From the NCBI GenBank assembly GCA_022385805.1, contig MU277672.1, positions 788,012-852,011 on the forward strand: 64,000 nt of DNA, read 5' to 3'. Of the stretch, positions 49,264-60,943 are shown piece after piece. The stretch is from Pilatotrama ljubarskyi. Its lineage: Eukaryota > Basidiomycota > Agaricomycetes > Polyporales > Polyporaceae. How positions within the stretch are numbered: the first letter of the stretch is position 1; every line of letters begins with the position of its first letter. A program made the position numbers and the translations under genes. The notes under the pieces are model-generated. The model made no database searches, was not told the DNA's origin, and saw only the letters and a list, made by a program, of their open reading frames with translations.

Positions 49264-51890
49264 GAGACTCTAACTATGATACAACAGCGATCAAGAGTAT
49301 ATATACATGCGATGGAGAACTAAGCAAGTGCAGGATAACGTAGATGGAGCAAGGCAAAAACGCGGTACCGAAGCACTCTGCAGCGGATATACGCAGGGGA
49401 ATCGGGGTATATGTACACTGTGGCGTGAGAGCGGGACAATCATGGACAAAAATGTTTGCGATGGATGTAACGTCTGCGACGATGAAATGGGGCTTACTGA
49501 GTGTGTTCCTTTCATGAGAGAACAATCAAGCAGTGGCAAGAAACGGCAAGGTAGCCTCAAGCGCGCTTCAGCTGCTCCGGCTTGAGGAGGCTTTTCAACG
49601 CTTGACGAGACAGATACCGACGAAGAGCAGCTAGCGCATCCTAGAAAATGGCTTAGCACGTAACCAAGGGGACGTACATAGGTACATAGGCCGTGACTCA
49701 CGGAGAGGGTCGCTACCAGCTTGCTTCGACCCAACTGAGACCCTACTTCAGGCCCAGCGAGTGCTGCGTCATCACTGGGCTCGCGATGAGCTGTAGCGGG
49801 GAGAGCTTCTTCGTCTACGGAGGCATGTTCTTCGTGTTCCGCGACGTGTTCCTGTGCAAGAAAATTGCATCGGCGAGCGAAAAAGACGCGATACTGGACG
49901 ACACGTACGGTATCCCCCACAGTCTCCTCCCACAACGGGTCTTCCACGTAGCGATAATCCACCGTGCTCTGTTGTGGCCAGTGCAAGATCGACATCGGTC
50001 ACGCATAAACATCGCGCCGCGCCGCGGGACGCACCATCAACCAATCCTGGCAGCGCCCAGGGGCGGCCCTGGGGTACGGATGGAACCTTCCCATGTGGGA
50101 CGCACGGTATGCGGGGAGGCGGGACGATCGGGCGTTGCGGGGTTGGGACGGGGACGAGAGGACGGACGAGATAGAGGGGTACGGTGGCTCGGCGCGAGGC
50201 ATTGATTATATTGAGCGAGTGGGGATGTACTGTACAAGACAGCGAGGAGTAGAGCGACGAAGGGAGTGCAGCGATGTAGAGGAGAAAGAGCGGGAGGAAA
50301 AACGACACGTAGCAGGGCACGAGGAGGAGAGAGGAACGAGGCGGGGGCAGAGAGGGAGGGCGGCGGGCCCCTCTTGAAGAGGTAAAGCTGGGCGACCGGG
50401 GATCAACGCAAAAGAGTAGCGACCCTGGATCCGCACCTCTTTGGCTCGCCTGATGCTGCTACTGTCCATGTCATCCCAGCCCTACGAAATCTGCCGCCCC
50501 ACGCGCCTCGCTTCCCCGCAGCCTAATAGCCCGCAGGGCATGCCTTGACGTTCTCCGCCGATGTTATGATGCGGCAAAAGGCTAAGGACGAATAGTACCA
50601 AGAGGGCGACGTGGGGGAGGGTGAGAGCGCATTACGCAGACTCTGGCCGCCGCTTAGATCACGCTGTCCCGCGCCTGCGCTCTGCTGCATTCACCAGTGC
50701 TCGACCATTCTGAGCATGCGATCCCTCGGAGCTGATAGATTCTCGTTCTGCGAAGTCAATGCGCAAGAGTAGCGCTGCAGGGAGTCCTCTGAATGGCCCT
50801 GCCCTCCTAGGGTAATCGAGTCCTGCCAGCTGTATTCGACCGAGGCCCTCTCGCCACAAGACACCGCCCGGTGCGTGATCGCCAAACTCCTTATGCCTCG
50901 GTAGGCTTTTCCATCCCTTCTACAGGTGTGTGGTAATGTCTACCACCCGCAGTTCAGAACAGAACACGACCTCCGGCCGCGTTTCTAGCCCAACCTAGGT
51001 CTGCCGGAAGATGTCACAAAGCGTGACTCGGTCACCAGCGCTCAGCGTGGAAGATGGTGGCGACCAAAGCCCAGCAGTGAGTCTCTTGACCACCAACATC
51101 TTCGACGCAAGAACGTAGTGGATGCTGAAACGACTCTCGTTTGCCTCAAAATAGCGTGATAACTCAAGCCATGTGTGCGCAAGACGAAGATCAAGACACG
51201 TTATCAAGACGCAAGCGAGGACCTCGTACAGGACGAGGCATGGAGCGACGCTGCCTGCAACTCGTGCAACGTGAAGACATTTAAATACAGAGTACTCCCG
51301 GAAGAGGGTGGCAATCTTTCAAGATGCGTGTGCCAGAAGACAAGAGATGTGATCGAGAACGCACCGCGATATCGCAAGACCATGTGTGCGGCAAACATCA
51401 ACCCGACCAGAGGCAGTCTTTGCAGACAAGCCTCTGGTCAAATATGTATCGTGAGCAGAAAGAGCATGTTCCGCTTGATGAGTCGAGTGGGAAGGCCGGA
51501 GAAGGCAGCATGACCGGTTGGCTGAGCACGGCTGGCCGGTGGTGCTGGCCTTGACGTTTGCCTTGAGTGGTGCCCTACGATATCCCATTAGACCAGCGAG
51601 GCCGCCTTGTCCTTGCTGTACGGTGGCTAGGCCTATGCGAGCTTCTAGGCGTATGCGAGCTTCAAGGCGAGCAAGCAGACGACGACGCTCGGCCGCAGAC
51701 AAGTCTCAGACTTTCAGCCCTGAACGGCCGCGAGACGGACGCGCCCCGCTCTTCCATGAGAGAGTGTAGTTGACGAGCTAGCGGATGATCAGAACCATCA
51801 ACAGGACCAGCAAGAGGGAGAAGGCCAAGAAGGAGGAACGTCGTCCGGGGACGGGGGAGGCGTGTAGTAGTGGACCGGTTCGACTCGCCT
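49264..51890. repeat. Segmental duplication, unit 2
   Basis: Second copy of the segment at 44660-47212. Matching anchors are CTATGATACAAC near 49275, the small gene at 49557-50202, CGACCCTGGATCCGCAC at 50420-50436, CTTGACCACCAACA near 51085, and the 21-bp identity at 51870-51890. The pair forms a direct tandem arrangement, with about 2 kb of unrelated sequence between the units. Confidence 0.65.
49557..50202 (-). CDS. Small unknown protein, three-copy family, copy 3
   Basis: Exons 50202-50035, 49968-49909, 49851-49702 and 49640-49557, all phase 0, give 153 aa. Blocks shared with copies 1 and 2 are PPYPSISSVLSSP, SSRLPAYRASHMGRFHPYP, STVDYRYVEDPLWEE, LGRSKLVATLS and DALAALRRYL. Exon 1 has exactly the same length as in copy 2 (168 nt) and exon 2 is three bases shorter. 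Most differences between the copies lie in the acidic linker of exon 3. Function unknown; the conserved Arg/Tyr/His-rich exon 1 and acidic exon 2 look like short interaction segments of a mostly disordered protein. Confidence 0.75.
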
Positions 51891-52972
51891 GGGAGTGCGC
51901 CTCCGCCCGATCGATCCTCACTGCAACCGCCCCCAGCCAGACCCAGCCTCGATCACCACGGCCCCGGCCCTCGCTTAGCCACAGCCGTCATCCTCCCTCC
52001 GCCATCCTCCAGAGCCATCCGCTCGCCGCCCTCGATGATCCTGACGACCGCTATTGTGGAAATTGCTGCGAAGGCTCTCACCCGCCCGACCACCGAAGCG
52101 AATCCGCCCCTATCTCTCCCACCAATTTATCTGCAAGTCCGCTCTGGGGCATCGACATCCAGCCGCTATCTCTCGTTCAGGACACTTCCTGTTTCTTCGC
52201 CGTTGTCGAGAGTGTGCCGCGAAACATTGCGATAATTGAACCTCCTGGCCTCGCCAGACACCATTGAACGACCCCAAATTGCCTCTCGCCGCACGGCTGC
52301 TCCTATCGCAAAGCTGAAAGCGACGCAAACGCCCTACCCTGGTCAACCAATACACCTGACAGCCCGTCCACCCGAGCATTAGAGCAGGCTGGCTGGAGTG
52401 CGTGATACCAGCTCCGGAGACGGTCCTCCGGGAACTTGGTGTTCACGGTACGTGTTCTTGAATATCACTGATGGCCGTCAACCACAACTAGTCGCTGCCC
52501 TTGTCCCCGAGATCGCATTTACAACCCATGTCTATGTATATTTGATTCGTTCCCGTCCGGGGCCGATTCACCTCTACCCTACCGCACCGTGCCCAGATCT
52601 CCTCATTTCCCATGAATCCAGACTATAGCATCGTTGCGTTTCGCGCATTCTTCCTGTCCTGCTCTACGTTGCGGAATCCTGAAGGAGGGGTGACTTCGGA
52701 TCGCAGGATATTCGAAGGAGCGCACACAGATGCCTGTATCTCCCGCCCCGGACACCTTCATCATACATAATCAAGTACAGAACATGATTCGAAATGCCCC
52801 CTCATCCAGTTCTTCGTATCATAGTGGGCTATCCACACGAGCGCGGTCGCATCTTAGCCACACTCGGTGAGAACGGGCCGACAAGCCTTCCGAGATGTTC
52901 GGAACCCACGGACGCGCTGCTTCACCCACAACCACAACGTCGCTGCACCTCGCAGCTCTCCCGCGGCCCACC
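50203..52972. other. Gene-poor stretch
   Basis: Second copy of the duplicated flank to about 51.9 kb, then unique sequence up to HNT3. No coding segment could be supported. A plus-strand frame at 51870 begins MDRFDSP like a frame at 47.2 kb, but the two do not stay similar, so conservation there seems to be at DNA level only. Confidence 0.4.
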
Positions 52973-54214
52973 ATGGCGCACGTAACGATCCTCCGCACAT
53001 ACGCCATGATGGACCCCGTCCAGATCCCCGACTCCGTCAAGCTCTGCTACAGCGACACCTCCGTCACGGTCCACGACAAGTGGCCAAAGGGCAAGTACCA
53101 CGAGCTCGTCCTCCCGCTGATCCGCCCGCCCCTGCGCCCCGAGGACCTGCGCGACCTGCGCTCACTCCTGATGCTCCCGCGCGAGCAGGCGAAGGCGATC
53201 CTCGTCGGGCTGCGGCGCGACGCGCTCGAGGCGAAGCGGCTCGTCGAGGAGGACATGGTCCGGCAGCACGGGTTTGCGTGGGGCCTCCAGATCGGCTTCC
53301 ACGCGCTGCCGTCGGTGGAGTACGTGATTCCTCCGCTGAAGCACCTCTCGTGTGTCTCTTTCTTCTCCCGCCCTTGTTTGCTTGCGAGTGTGAGGGACAG
53401 ACAGGGTGCTGACGCGCGGAGCTGGCCCGGGTGCGCTCGGGCTGGCGCACTGCTTTGAACAGGCATCTGCACTTGCACATCGTGTCCACCGACTTCCTAG
53501 GAGACGGCTTCAAGAAGAAGAGACACTGCAATTCGTTCCACCCCACCCTCGGGTTCTTCCTCGACATCGACGAAGTCATCCGCTGGTTCGACCCCGACAT
53601 CGAGCCCACATGGTTCGCCATGGTTTGTGCCATCCATCTGCGCTCGAGCTCGAACTGGGTCCGGGGCGGCGCTAACGACCACAACCCAGAAATCAAGCCT
53701 GGACAAGAAGGAATACGAGGACCTCCTCCGGGTAGACATGTCCTGCCCGCACTGCAACGAGCCGTTCAAGACGATGCCCAAGATGCACAAGCACCTCCTC
53801 GACGCCTTCCAGAAGCTCCGGGACGAGGAGCAGCAGCGCCAGCTCCAGGCCATCCTCGCCGAGGACGCCGCGAACAAAAACAACGATGACGATCATCGTG
53901 ACGCCGGCCCGCCGCCCGGCATCCCGACGCTCGAGCAGCTGGAAGCCCGGATGGCGGAGCTGGCCGCTGCAGCTGCAGCAGGGGATCCGTTTGGCGGACA
54001 GATCATGTGGTCGTACGTGGGCGACCCTGAATCTGGCGCTGAGGATGAGGATGGGAACGCAGAAGGAGGGGGAGGCGCTGCTGACAATGGCTTGAAGCGC
54101 AAGCATGACGATGTTGAAGGCGGTGGCGAGCCAGAGGTCATCGACGTAGATGCCCTACCCGAGCCGTCGCCTGCGAAGAAGCAGCAAGTCGAAGCAGGGA
54201 CCAGCTCTGCATAG
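52973..54214 (+). CDS. HNT3: Aprataxin-like DNA adenylate hydrolase (HIT domain plus zinc finger)
   Basis: Aprataxin removes AMP from aborted DNA ligation ends. Exons 52973-53319, 53463-53622 and 53690-54214 give 343 aa. The HIT domain reads VTVHDKWPKGKYHELVLPLI and, after the first intron, EHLHLHIVSTDFLGDGFKKKRHCNSFHPTLGFFLDIDEV, with the HxHxH catalytic motif. The DNA-binding C2H2 finger follows: SCPHCNEPFKTMPKMHKHLLDAF. The C-terminal extension is acidic and low in complexity, with a KRKHDD stretch that could be a nuclear signal. The start at 52973 has a CACCATGG context; an in-frame ATG at 52895 would add 26 residues. The tail is longer than in yeast Hnt3. Confidence 0.9.
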
Positions 54215-54483
54215 CGTCCTGCATCGCAGCTCATGGCCAGCTGCGCTCTCCTCGTCTATCGCCTGAAGTCATCGCTCTCGTGCTTTCGTCGCTTTCGCAC
54301 TCGGATCACACAATCGGGCTGTACGACCTCGGAGCATTTTGTACAATACACACACTTTCCCAATTTGCTTGTCTTCCGAAATCGTACAACACCCACATGA
54401 TGGAAGGTCTATGTGTTTTGCCCCGCCCCATTGCCCTGCGAACCCGGGAACCCCTCTAGCCTTGAGTCAAGGACCAAGACAAC

Positions 54484-56189
54484 CTACGCCGGGGAGGGCG
54501 CAGCAGCCTCGGCGGCGGTCTCGCTGTCCTTCTTGATCTTGCGGCTGCGCTCCGACGCGAGACGAATTGCCCAGGTGAGCTCGTAGGTCTTGCACGCATC
54601 TGCGGAGGAGAGAGCACGCAAGTCAGCTAATGCCCGCGTTGGAAGAACGTCCCGGTTACGTACCCTCGAAGGAGCTCAGGATCTGGGCCGTCTCGGGATC
54701 CTCTTCGATATCCTCGATGTTGTCGATGAGGACGGAGATCTGCGTAGCGTAAGACGTCAGTGTTCGATCCAGGTGACCCATCGCGTGCACTAACCTCAGA
54801 GAAGAAGGGATCGTCGTCCGGGAACGTGTGCATCTCCTCCAGGTCGCTGCCGGGTCTGCGGATATAGAGCACGGGCTGGACGTAAGGGTTCACGAGCCTA
54901 ATGGAGGGGATCCGCGTCAGTCATGCGTGACGCGCCCGGACGAGTCTCTACGCACTTGAGCTGGTAGCCGTCCGCATACACCTCGAGCTCGCAGCTGTAG
55001 TTGTGGCCCTGGAGCGCGACGAGATGCGTGAAGCTGCCGACGGCGCCGCTGTCATACTTCCACGTCGCGGCGGTGACACGCGGGATCCTGTTCTCGGCCG
55101 GGATCGCGGTCTCGTCGATCTGCATCTTGGAGAGGTGGCCCGCGTTCTCGTCCCACTCGAGCGAGTGCGCGCTGACGGTGGCCATGTCGACCTCACCGCC
55201 AAAGTAGCGCGAGAGGTCGCAGAAGTGGGTGCCCTGCTCGACGATGGGGCCGGCGCTCTTGGACTTGTCCCACCAGTCGGGCTTGGCGATCGCCTCGTAC
55301 GCACACGCGTAGCGCGCGATCGTGGCCATGACAGTGAGGTTGTTCTCCTCGATGATCTGCTTCATCATCTGGACGGCCTTGAGGTAGCGCAGCATGTATC
55401 CGACGGAGCAGAGCGTGCCGCTCTCGTTGATCTTCTTCGCGACGGCGAACGCCTCCGGGATCTCGCTCGCGGGGCCGGTCGCGGCGGGCTTTTCGATGAA
55501 CATGGCGACGCCGGGGAAGTACTTCATGATCTGCATCTCGATGTCGCGCCCGGGCTGGAGGGTGCCGCGGAACATGGGCGGGGAGCCGACGATGATCGCA
55601 CGGGGCATCTCCTTCTTGGTCATGTTGCGGACAAAGTCCTCGAGGGTCTTGTAGACGCGAGTGTTCTCGTACGCGGAGCGCACGAAGGTCTCGCATTTCT
55701 TTTGGAGGACGGCGGTTGCACGCTCGATCGCGGGGTCGATGAGCGCGACGACCTTCAGGCGAGGACCGAGCTTGCTAGAGGCCGATCAGCATGATAGATC
55801 CAGCTTGGATGCGAAGGTGCACATACTGCTCGAGGCGGAAAGAGTGGTTCCACGGACCCTCGTCCGACCCTGCAGTGACCAGTCAATCGCTGCTCGGATC
55901 GAGTGAAGGTCGGCACTGCACGTACCGAACATGATGTTACCGGCGCCGACGAAGACGACATTGAAGTCCTCAGTTCCGCTCAGCTGGTACGTCCTATCAG
56001 GGTGCAAACGCGAGTCAGGGACGTGTCGGCATGCACGGGTGGACGAACGCACCTGTCCATGGGCACCAGCCTGGATGGATCAATGGACGGCCTGCGCGAG
56101 GAGGTGCTGGACTGCCTCCTGAGCATGTTGGGACTGTCGAGGGCGGAGGGGCGGCGGCTGCCAGAGAGACCAGACGGACGGCGGGACAT
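54484..56189 (-). CDS. GFO/IDH/MocA-family NAD(P)-dependent oxidoreductase
   Basis: The start at 56189 leads a Ser/Arg-rich N-terminal extension (MSRRPSGLSGSRRPSALDSPNMLRRQ). Short exons follow, with TEDFNVVFVGAGNIMFG as the Rossmann nucleotide loop. The main exon covers LKVVALIDPAIERA, PRAIIVGSPPMFRG, VAMFIEKPAATGPASEIPEAFAVAKK with the EKP motif, SVGYMLRYLKAV, PIVEQGTHFCDLSRYFGGEV and a C-terminal beta-sheet domain. The last exons end DACKTYELTWAIRLASERS and AAPSPA at the stop at 54484. The family oxidises or reduces sugars and related compounds; the substrate cannot be told from sequence. The phospho-prone N-terminal extension is unusual for the family and suggests regulation. Confidence 0.85.
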
Positions 56190-56761
56190 GGTGGTGGACT
56201 GAAGGGAGGGTGGGGGTGCGGGGTGTGTGTGTGGGGAGGAGGATGGGGACGATAAGGCGGAGGAGGTATATATGCGGGGCGGGGACCTGCGAAGCGATGG
56301 GAGGACGAAGAGCGTCGAGTTCTGCTGGAGAATGAAAACGGGGCGTAAATCAAAGTTGCGGGGTGTGGAGCTTGTCGCCTCTCGATCGTATCAGCACTTT
56401 TTATGTAGCTTCCTGCTCTCATCGATGTCGGCCAGGCCACCCGCGATGCGCCCGCTCGCCATGAGAAAACGCGCGTGAAACGGAGAGCTCGAACGCAGAA
56501 CAGACAGAAACCTGGAAGAGAGAGAAAGAGAGAGAGCGTGTGCTGCAGCCGCAATGGTATCATCTGTACAAGTACACTACCGTCGTATCCCATCTCCTTC
56601 CATCCAGTCGCCGTCGCGTCCACCGCCAGTCGCGCCGCGCGACCGACTTCAAAACGAGAAAATCCCCCGATCGCGTCGTCGGCCCAGACCAAACTGGGGC
56701 ATGATGCGCCCGCCCCGAGTCCCGAGCCCCAGGCCCAGCCCGCCGACCTATGCCTCCGTCC

Positions 56762-57582
56762 TTAATGGGCGCCTCCCGACCCGCCCTCCCCCGCCGCCGT
56801 CTCCTGCCGCTGTTCGCCCTGCGCCCCGCCGCCCCGCTGCGCCTGCGCCTGCGCCAGCTCCCGCTGCCTGCGCTCGGCCGCCTCCAGTCGCTCCGTCATC
56901 GCTCGCAGCTCTGCCTTCAGCCGTTCGTTCTGCTCCGCGAGTCGCATCACGTTGCTCGCCCGCTTCTGCACCTTGTCCATCCTGCACGGGGGAAGGGGAC
57001 GAATATGCGTCAGCAACATGTCCATCAGACGCACACGGTATGGTAGCATAGCACGGCGGATCGCGTCACGCATCGGTGGAAGCGATACTGTACGTGGATG
57101 GATGGGCAGAGGGGAGGGCAGCAGGACGAGAACTTGAACAGAGGACAAGCACTCACTCCGCCGCGCTCTGCGCGTCCTGGGGCACGCTCTCCGCCAGGAT
57201 CGAGTTGAAGTCCATCGTCAGATCCAGGTTCGCCTCGGGTAGGTCAATGTCCAGCTTCGCCGGGCTCGACGGCAGCCGCTGGAAGTCGTCCAGCTCGCCC
57301 CCGTCGCTCGCCTGGCTCATGTGCGACCGCGCGATCGACCGCAGCGAGTCCCGCGACGGCTGCCTCCTGTACGGCGGGAGAGGGACCGGTCAGTCGCGTA
57401 TCTCTCCAAAGCAGGAGTGGCGCGTTTTGGGTTGGGTTGGAGGATGCTACGTACTGGGGCTGGGGATGCTTGGGATCGAGGTGTCTAGGGATGCTGCTCA
57501 TTTCGACCGAGTCCGTCCGTTCGCGTCGAGGTGGTATATGCTGGGTCGTGTCTGGCAGATGTTCGTCGAGTCTCTCGTTCAA
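56762..57582 (-). CDS. Coiled-coil protein of unknown function
   Basis: Three exons join to about 187 aa: 57582 to about 57454, a middle exon ending at the GTGAGT donor near 57152, and a last exon to the stop at 56762. The middle exon reads SRDSLRSIARSHMSQASDGGELDDF and ANLDLTMDFNSILAESVPQDAQSAAE. The last exon begins EMDKVQKRASNVMRLAEQNERLKAELRAMTERLEAAERRQRELAQ, a clear heptad coiled coil without a basic DNA-binding region, so it is not bZIP. The tail is Gly/Gln-rich. The true start could be at the inner ATG near 57501 or in an upstream exon. Confidence 0.6.
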
Positions 57583-58563
57583 GCGGTCGTGCTGGCTGTT
57601 CAGGGTTACAGCTCGTCGGCGTCGGGAAGAAGCTCAGATCAAGCGAGTAGCAGCGAATGCTATGGAGGTGGAAGAGTGGTTGGAAGTAGAACGGGTTCAA
57701 CGGGAATACTAGGTATTACGATGACACTGATCAACGAGTGCCATGGAATCACGTCCATCGTCAGGCGCGACCAATGCCCGCCGGCCGAGCCCATCTCGGC
57801 TTGTGCCCTTTGCTGCAGGCAATTGAGCGTGTCGCACGTACAGCATGACAACGTTCCTTATATGCGCAGACAAGGCACGTTGCATCCGCCAGGATGATCA
57901 CTGCGAGACTGCGTCCCAACCACCGCCATCCAGATTCAAGTCGACCGTCGAGACAGTCGAGTACAACGTCAAGGTGATCGACGCGATATGCGATCGATTT
58001 GTGTGAAGCAAGTATCCATTATGTACGCAGTACTTTGGCAGAGAGACGAGGGGCCAAACAAGAGACAAGAGTGGGGGAGATGTGCACGGCTACATGGGGG
58101 CATGATCATGATCATGAGGGTAAGTACTGGGTACAACGACGACAGCGTAAGACAGCAGCGAGCAGGGGCAGGGCCGGAGAGGGATGACTGTCCGTCAGCG
58201 GGTTGGGACACAGTGAATATGTGCAGGATGAGTAAAGTATGCCGCTACAGCGAGAGGATGAGGGGAAATGGGGCAGCGCACCTGCGCGCGGATTACAACA
58301 CTAATTGAGGGATAAGACTACAGTGATGGAGGAGGGCAGGGAGGGGGAAAGGAGGCAGGGAAACGAGCATCAAGAACATGACCGGAGAATAAACGGAGCG
58401 TAGACAGGCCGGGAATCGTGAAGCTGGGGTAATCGAGGTACCAGGGGAATCGCGAGGTATCGAAGTGGAAGGAAAAGGATATCGCAGTGGAAGTAGTAGA
58501 GAACAGATAATGTGATAGGGAAGAAACAGGAATCGTAGCAGGGCGTCGCTGGACGACGACGCC
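57583..58563. other. Intergenic stretch
   Basis: Nearly 1 kb with no supported gene; promoter side of the coiled-coil gene and 3' flank of the next minus-strand gene. Confidence 0.45.
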
Positions 58564-60429
58564 CTACGTCACCTCGAGCACAGACGTCTCGAGGAGGCGG
58601 AACTGTGTCGGGTCCTTGCTGAGCTCGGACCAGCCGACGCGGTCGCGCCAGTTGACTTGATTCGCCTCCTTCTCGCCCGCGCCCGCAAAGTGACCGAGCT
58701 CCTCGTCCGACAGCCCACGGAACATGAGGAACAGCCGCGTGAACACGCAGTTCTCGACCGTGACCGAGATGTCGATCGCGGCCGCGATTTTGTGCGGCGC
58801 CATGAAGCGGTACGCGATGTTGCGGTGGGCAGAGAAAGCGGACATGTTGTTGCTGCGAGGGTGTGAGCCTCTGCAATGACGGATGAGACGAGGGGAACCT
58901 ACTTGATGAAGTTGGTTCGCGCGAAGAGCGACATCCCGAGCTGGTCGAGGACGCGCATGAGATGCGGCACGAAGTCCCGGAAGGTCATGGCAAAGCCGTT
59001 CCGGGGCGAAATGAATTCTTGTGGGTCCAACATGCCCGGCTCCGGTCTACAGAGTTGACAGGAGTTAGTTCTCGTGTTCAGAAGGGAAGCGCATATACTC
59101 ACATCGCTTCGTAGTACAGAGACGTCGCCGTCATCTCCGTCTCGAAATGCTCGACCGCACCGCCAGGGTGGACGCGCAAGAAATACTTGACCTTGTTCTC
59201 CGCGACGGGCTCCGCGGGCGGCCAGCTCACGCCAAGCTTCCAATAGGGGGAGAACGAGAGGATGACGTCGCAATACTGCTGCGTTGGCGCGAGTATGCCG
59301 AGATGGCAGCGAGCGGTCGCCGGCTTCGCGGCGACGGCGAGCTTGTTGATGATGCGCGAGTCAACGATGAGGTCCGTCGACACGTTTTCCGTATTCTGGA
59401 TGCGCGTGCCCGAGAACTCCATCTTGTGCACGTCCCCGTCGTGCACGATGTCGAGCTTGCCCCAGAACGAGCCATCGACGGTCGTTCCGTCCTCCATGCG
59501 CGCCATGTCCAGTTCGTCGGACGTGATCGTCGTGTCCAGCGCGACGTGCTGCCCGGGTGCGAGCTCCAGGCTGAACGTCGCCGGCATCTCCAGCACCGGC
59601 GGCGGTCTGCGAGAATGTTAGTCTCGTGGCACGGCGTTCACGAACTGCAGAATACCCACGGAGGGGGACTATGGGAGGCGATTGAGAGGTCAGGCGGAGA
59701 ATAGCTGCATGTGGCCGAAGCGACTTACGGAGGCTCATCCGGCGGTGGCGGAGTGTCACACACGATTTCGACCCGCAGCCCTTGCACTCCCATGATGGCG
59801 ATTTGATACGAGTCCTCGCTCGTCAACTGTACGCCACACATGAGCATAGCCCCCCGATAAGGACGGAATACGCACATAGATATATGGACTCGCCACCAAA
59901 CGCTGCAGGAGTCGGAGTGAGTTCTCTCATGGCTCAACAGCATGAAACCAAATGCGTACCGCGGCATGGAGTGATGCGTACTCTATGGGGACGCGTAAGC
60001 TGAGAGGTACATCTGGCGGAGGCTTGATCCACTCTCGCGCGAGTGCCTCAAGTTCCTGCATGATACACGATTACTCTATGTCCCAAATGGCGCGCAGACT
60101 TTAGATACGCACCATGAAGGAGGGGGGAAGCTGTGGCGAGGATGTGAGCCGCGAGTGGCATAGAGACTGCAGATTGCACGTACCATTCGTACTGTCTCCA
60201 TGTCCTCGAAGGCGAGCGTGAGGAGACGTTGGCGGGTGAGGGCGAGCTGGGCTTGTCTGTCGCGCAGCTCGGTGTCCTTGTTGCCCTTGGGGCTCTTGAA
60301 GCGGCCCCAGAAACCCTGCGAGGAGGGGAGGCTCGCATTGGACGCGCTATCATAGTGGCGAAGACATGATCAGATCAGGTGCGCCATCGCAAGAGACACA
60401 TGGAGGACATACGCTGGGGAGAGAAGCAT
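58564..60429 (-). CDS. Conserved fungal protein of unknown function
   Basis: The first exon at 60429 (MLLSPA) joins over an intron to ASNASLPSSQGFWGRFKSPKGNKDTELRDRQAQLALTRQRLLTLAFEDMETVRM, an amphipathic helix-rich start. Later exons give ELEALAREWIKPPPDVPLS, MLTSEDSYQIAIMGVQGLRVEIVCDTPPPPDEPP, and a large beta-rich exon (MPATFSLELAPGQHVALDTTI, FSGTRIQNTENVSTDLIVDSR, GILAPTQQYCDVILSFSPYWKLGVSWP). The end reads PRNGFAMTFRDFVPHLMRVLDQLGMSLFARTNFI and IAYRFMAPHKIAAAIDISVTVENCVFTRLFLMFRGL. No catalytic motif recognised. Good codon continuity over seven or more exons makes it a real gene. Confidence 0.7.
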
Positions 60430-60943
60430 GGCGGGCGGCGTAGAGGGAGGAGGGAAGGAAAGTGAAGAGAGGTGAGGGCGACGGAGAGAGGAAATATGGC
60501 GGGGAGAGAGTCAGTGGGCTTGAAAAGGACGGGAAGACGAGAACACGAGGCGGGGGAAACACGAGGCAGGGCAAGATCTGAACGGTAAAGGACGAATAAG
60601 AGGCAGAGTCGGACGGCGATTAGAGCAGATAAGTAGAGCGATGGTGATGGATAGTACCGCGCTGTTACTCTTCTCCAGTACACTATACGCTTGCCCTCAG
60701 CCCAGTCGTCGTCTGCACACAACCCCGGACGGTCGCAGTCCTCGCCCGGGCGCGCGCTGGACGCTCTCCCCGGCCGGCGAACGCGTCCAGACGATTCACG
60801 ATGCGCGATCATGTGCGCGCCTGTTCTCTCGCGCCACGTGGGATGAGATCATACACCGTCGATGGGCGTCTACCTCTGCTACGTCCGAATCCGTTCCGGC
60901 TCAACCGCTTTCTTTCTCTTCCCCAGTCTCTTCGCAGTCCGCC

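Noticed and set aside
58096..58120. GGGGGCATGATCATGATCATGA as another transposon end
   Set aside because: It matches only the first eight bases of the terminal repeat, then diverges, and has no partner or target duplication.
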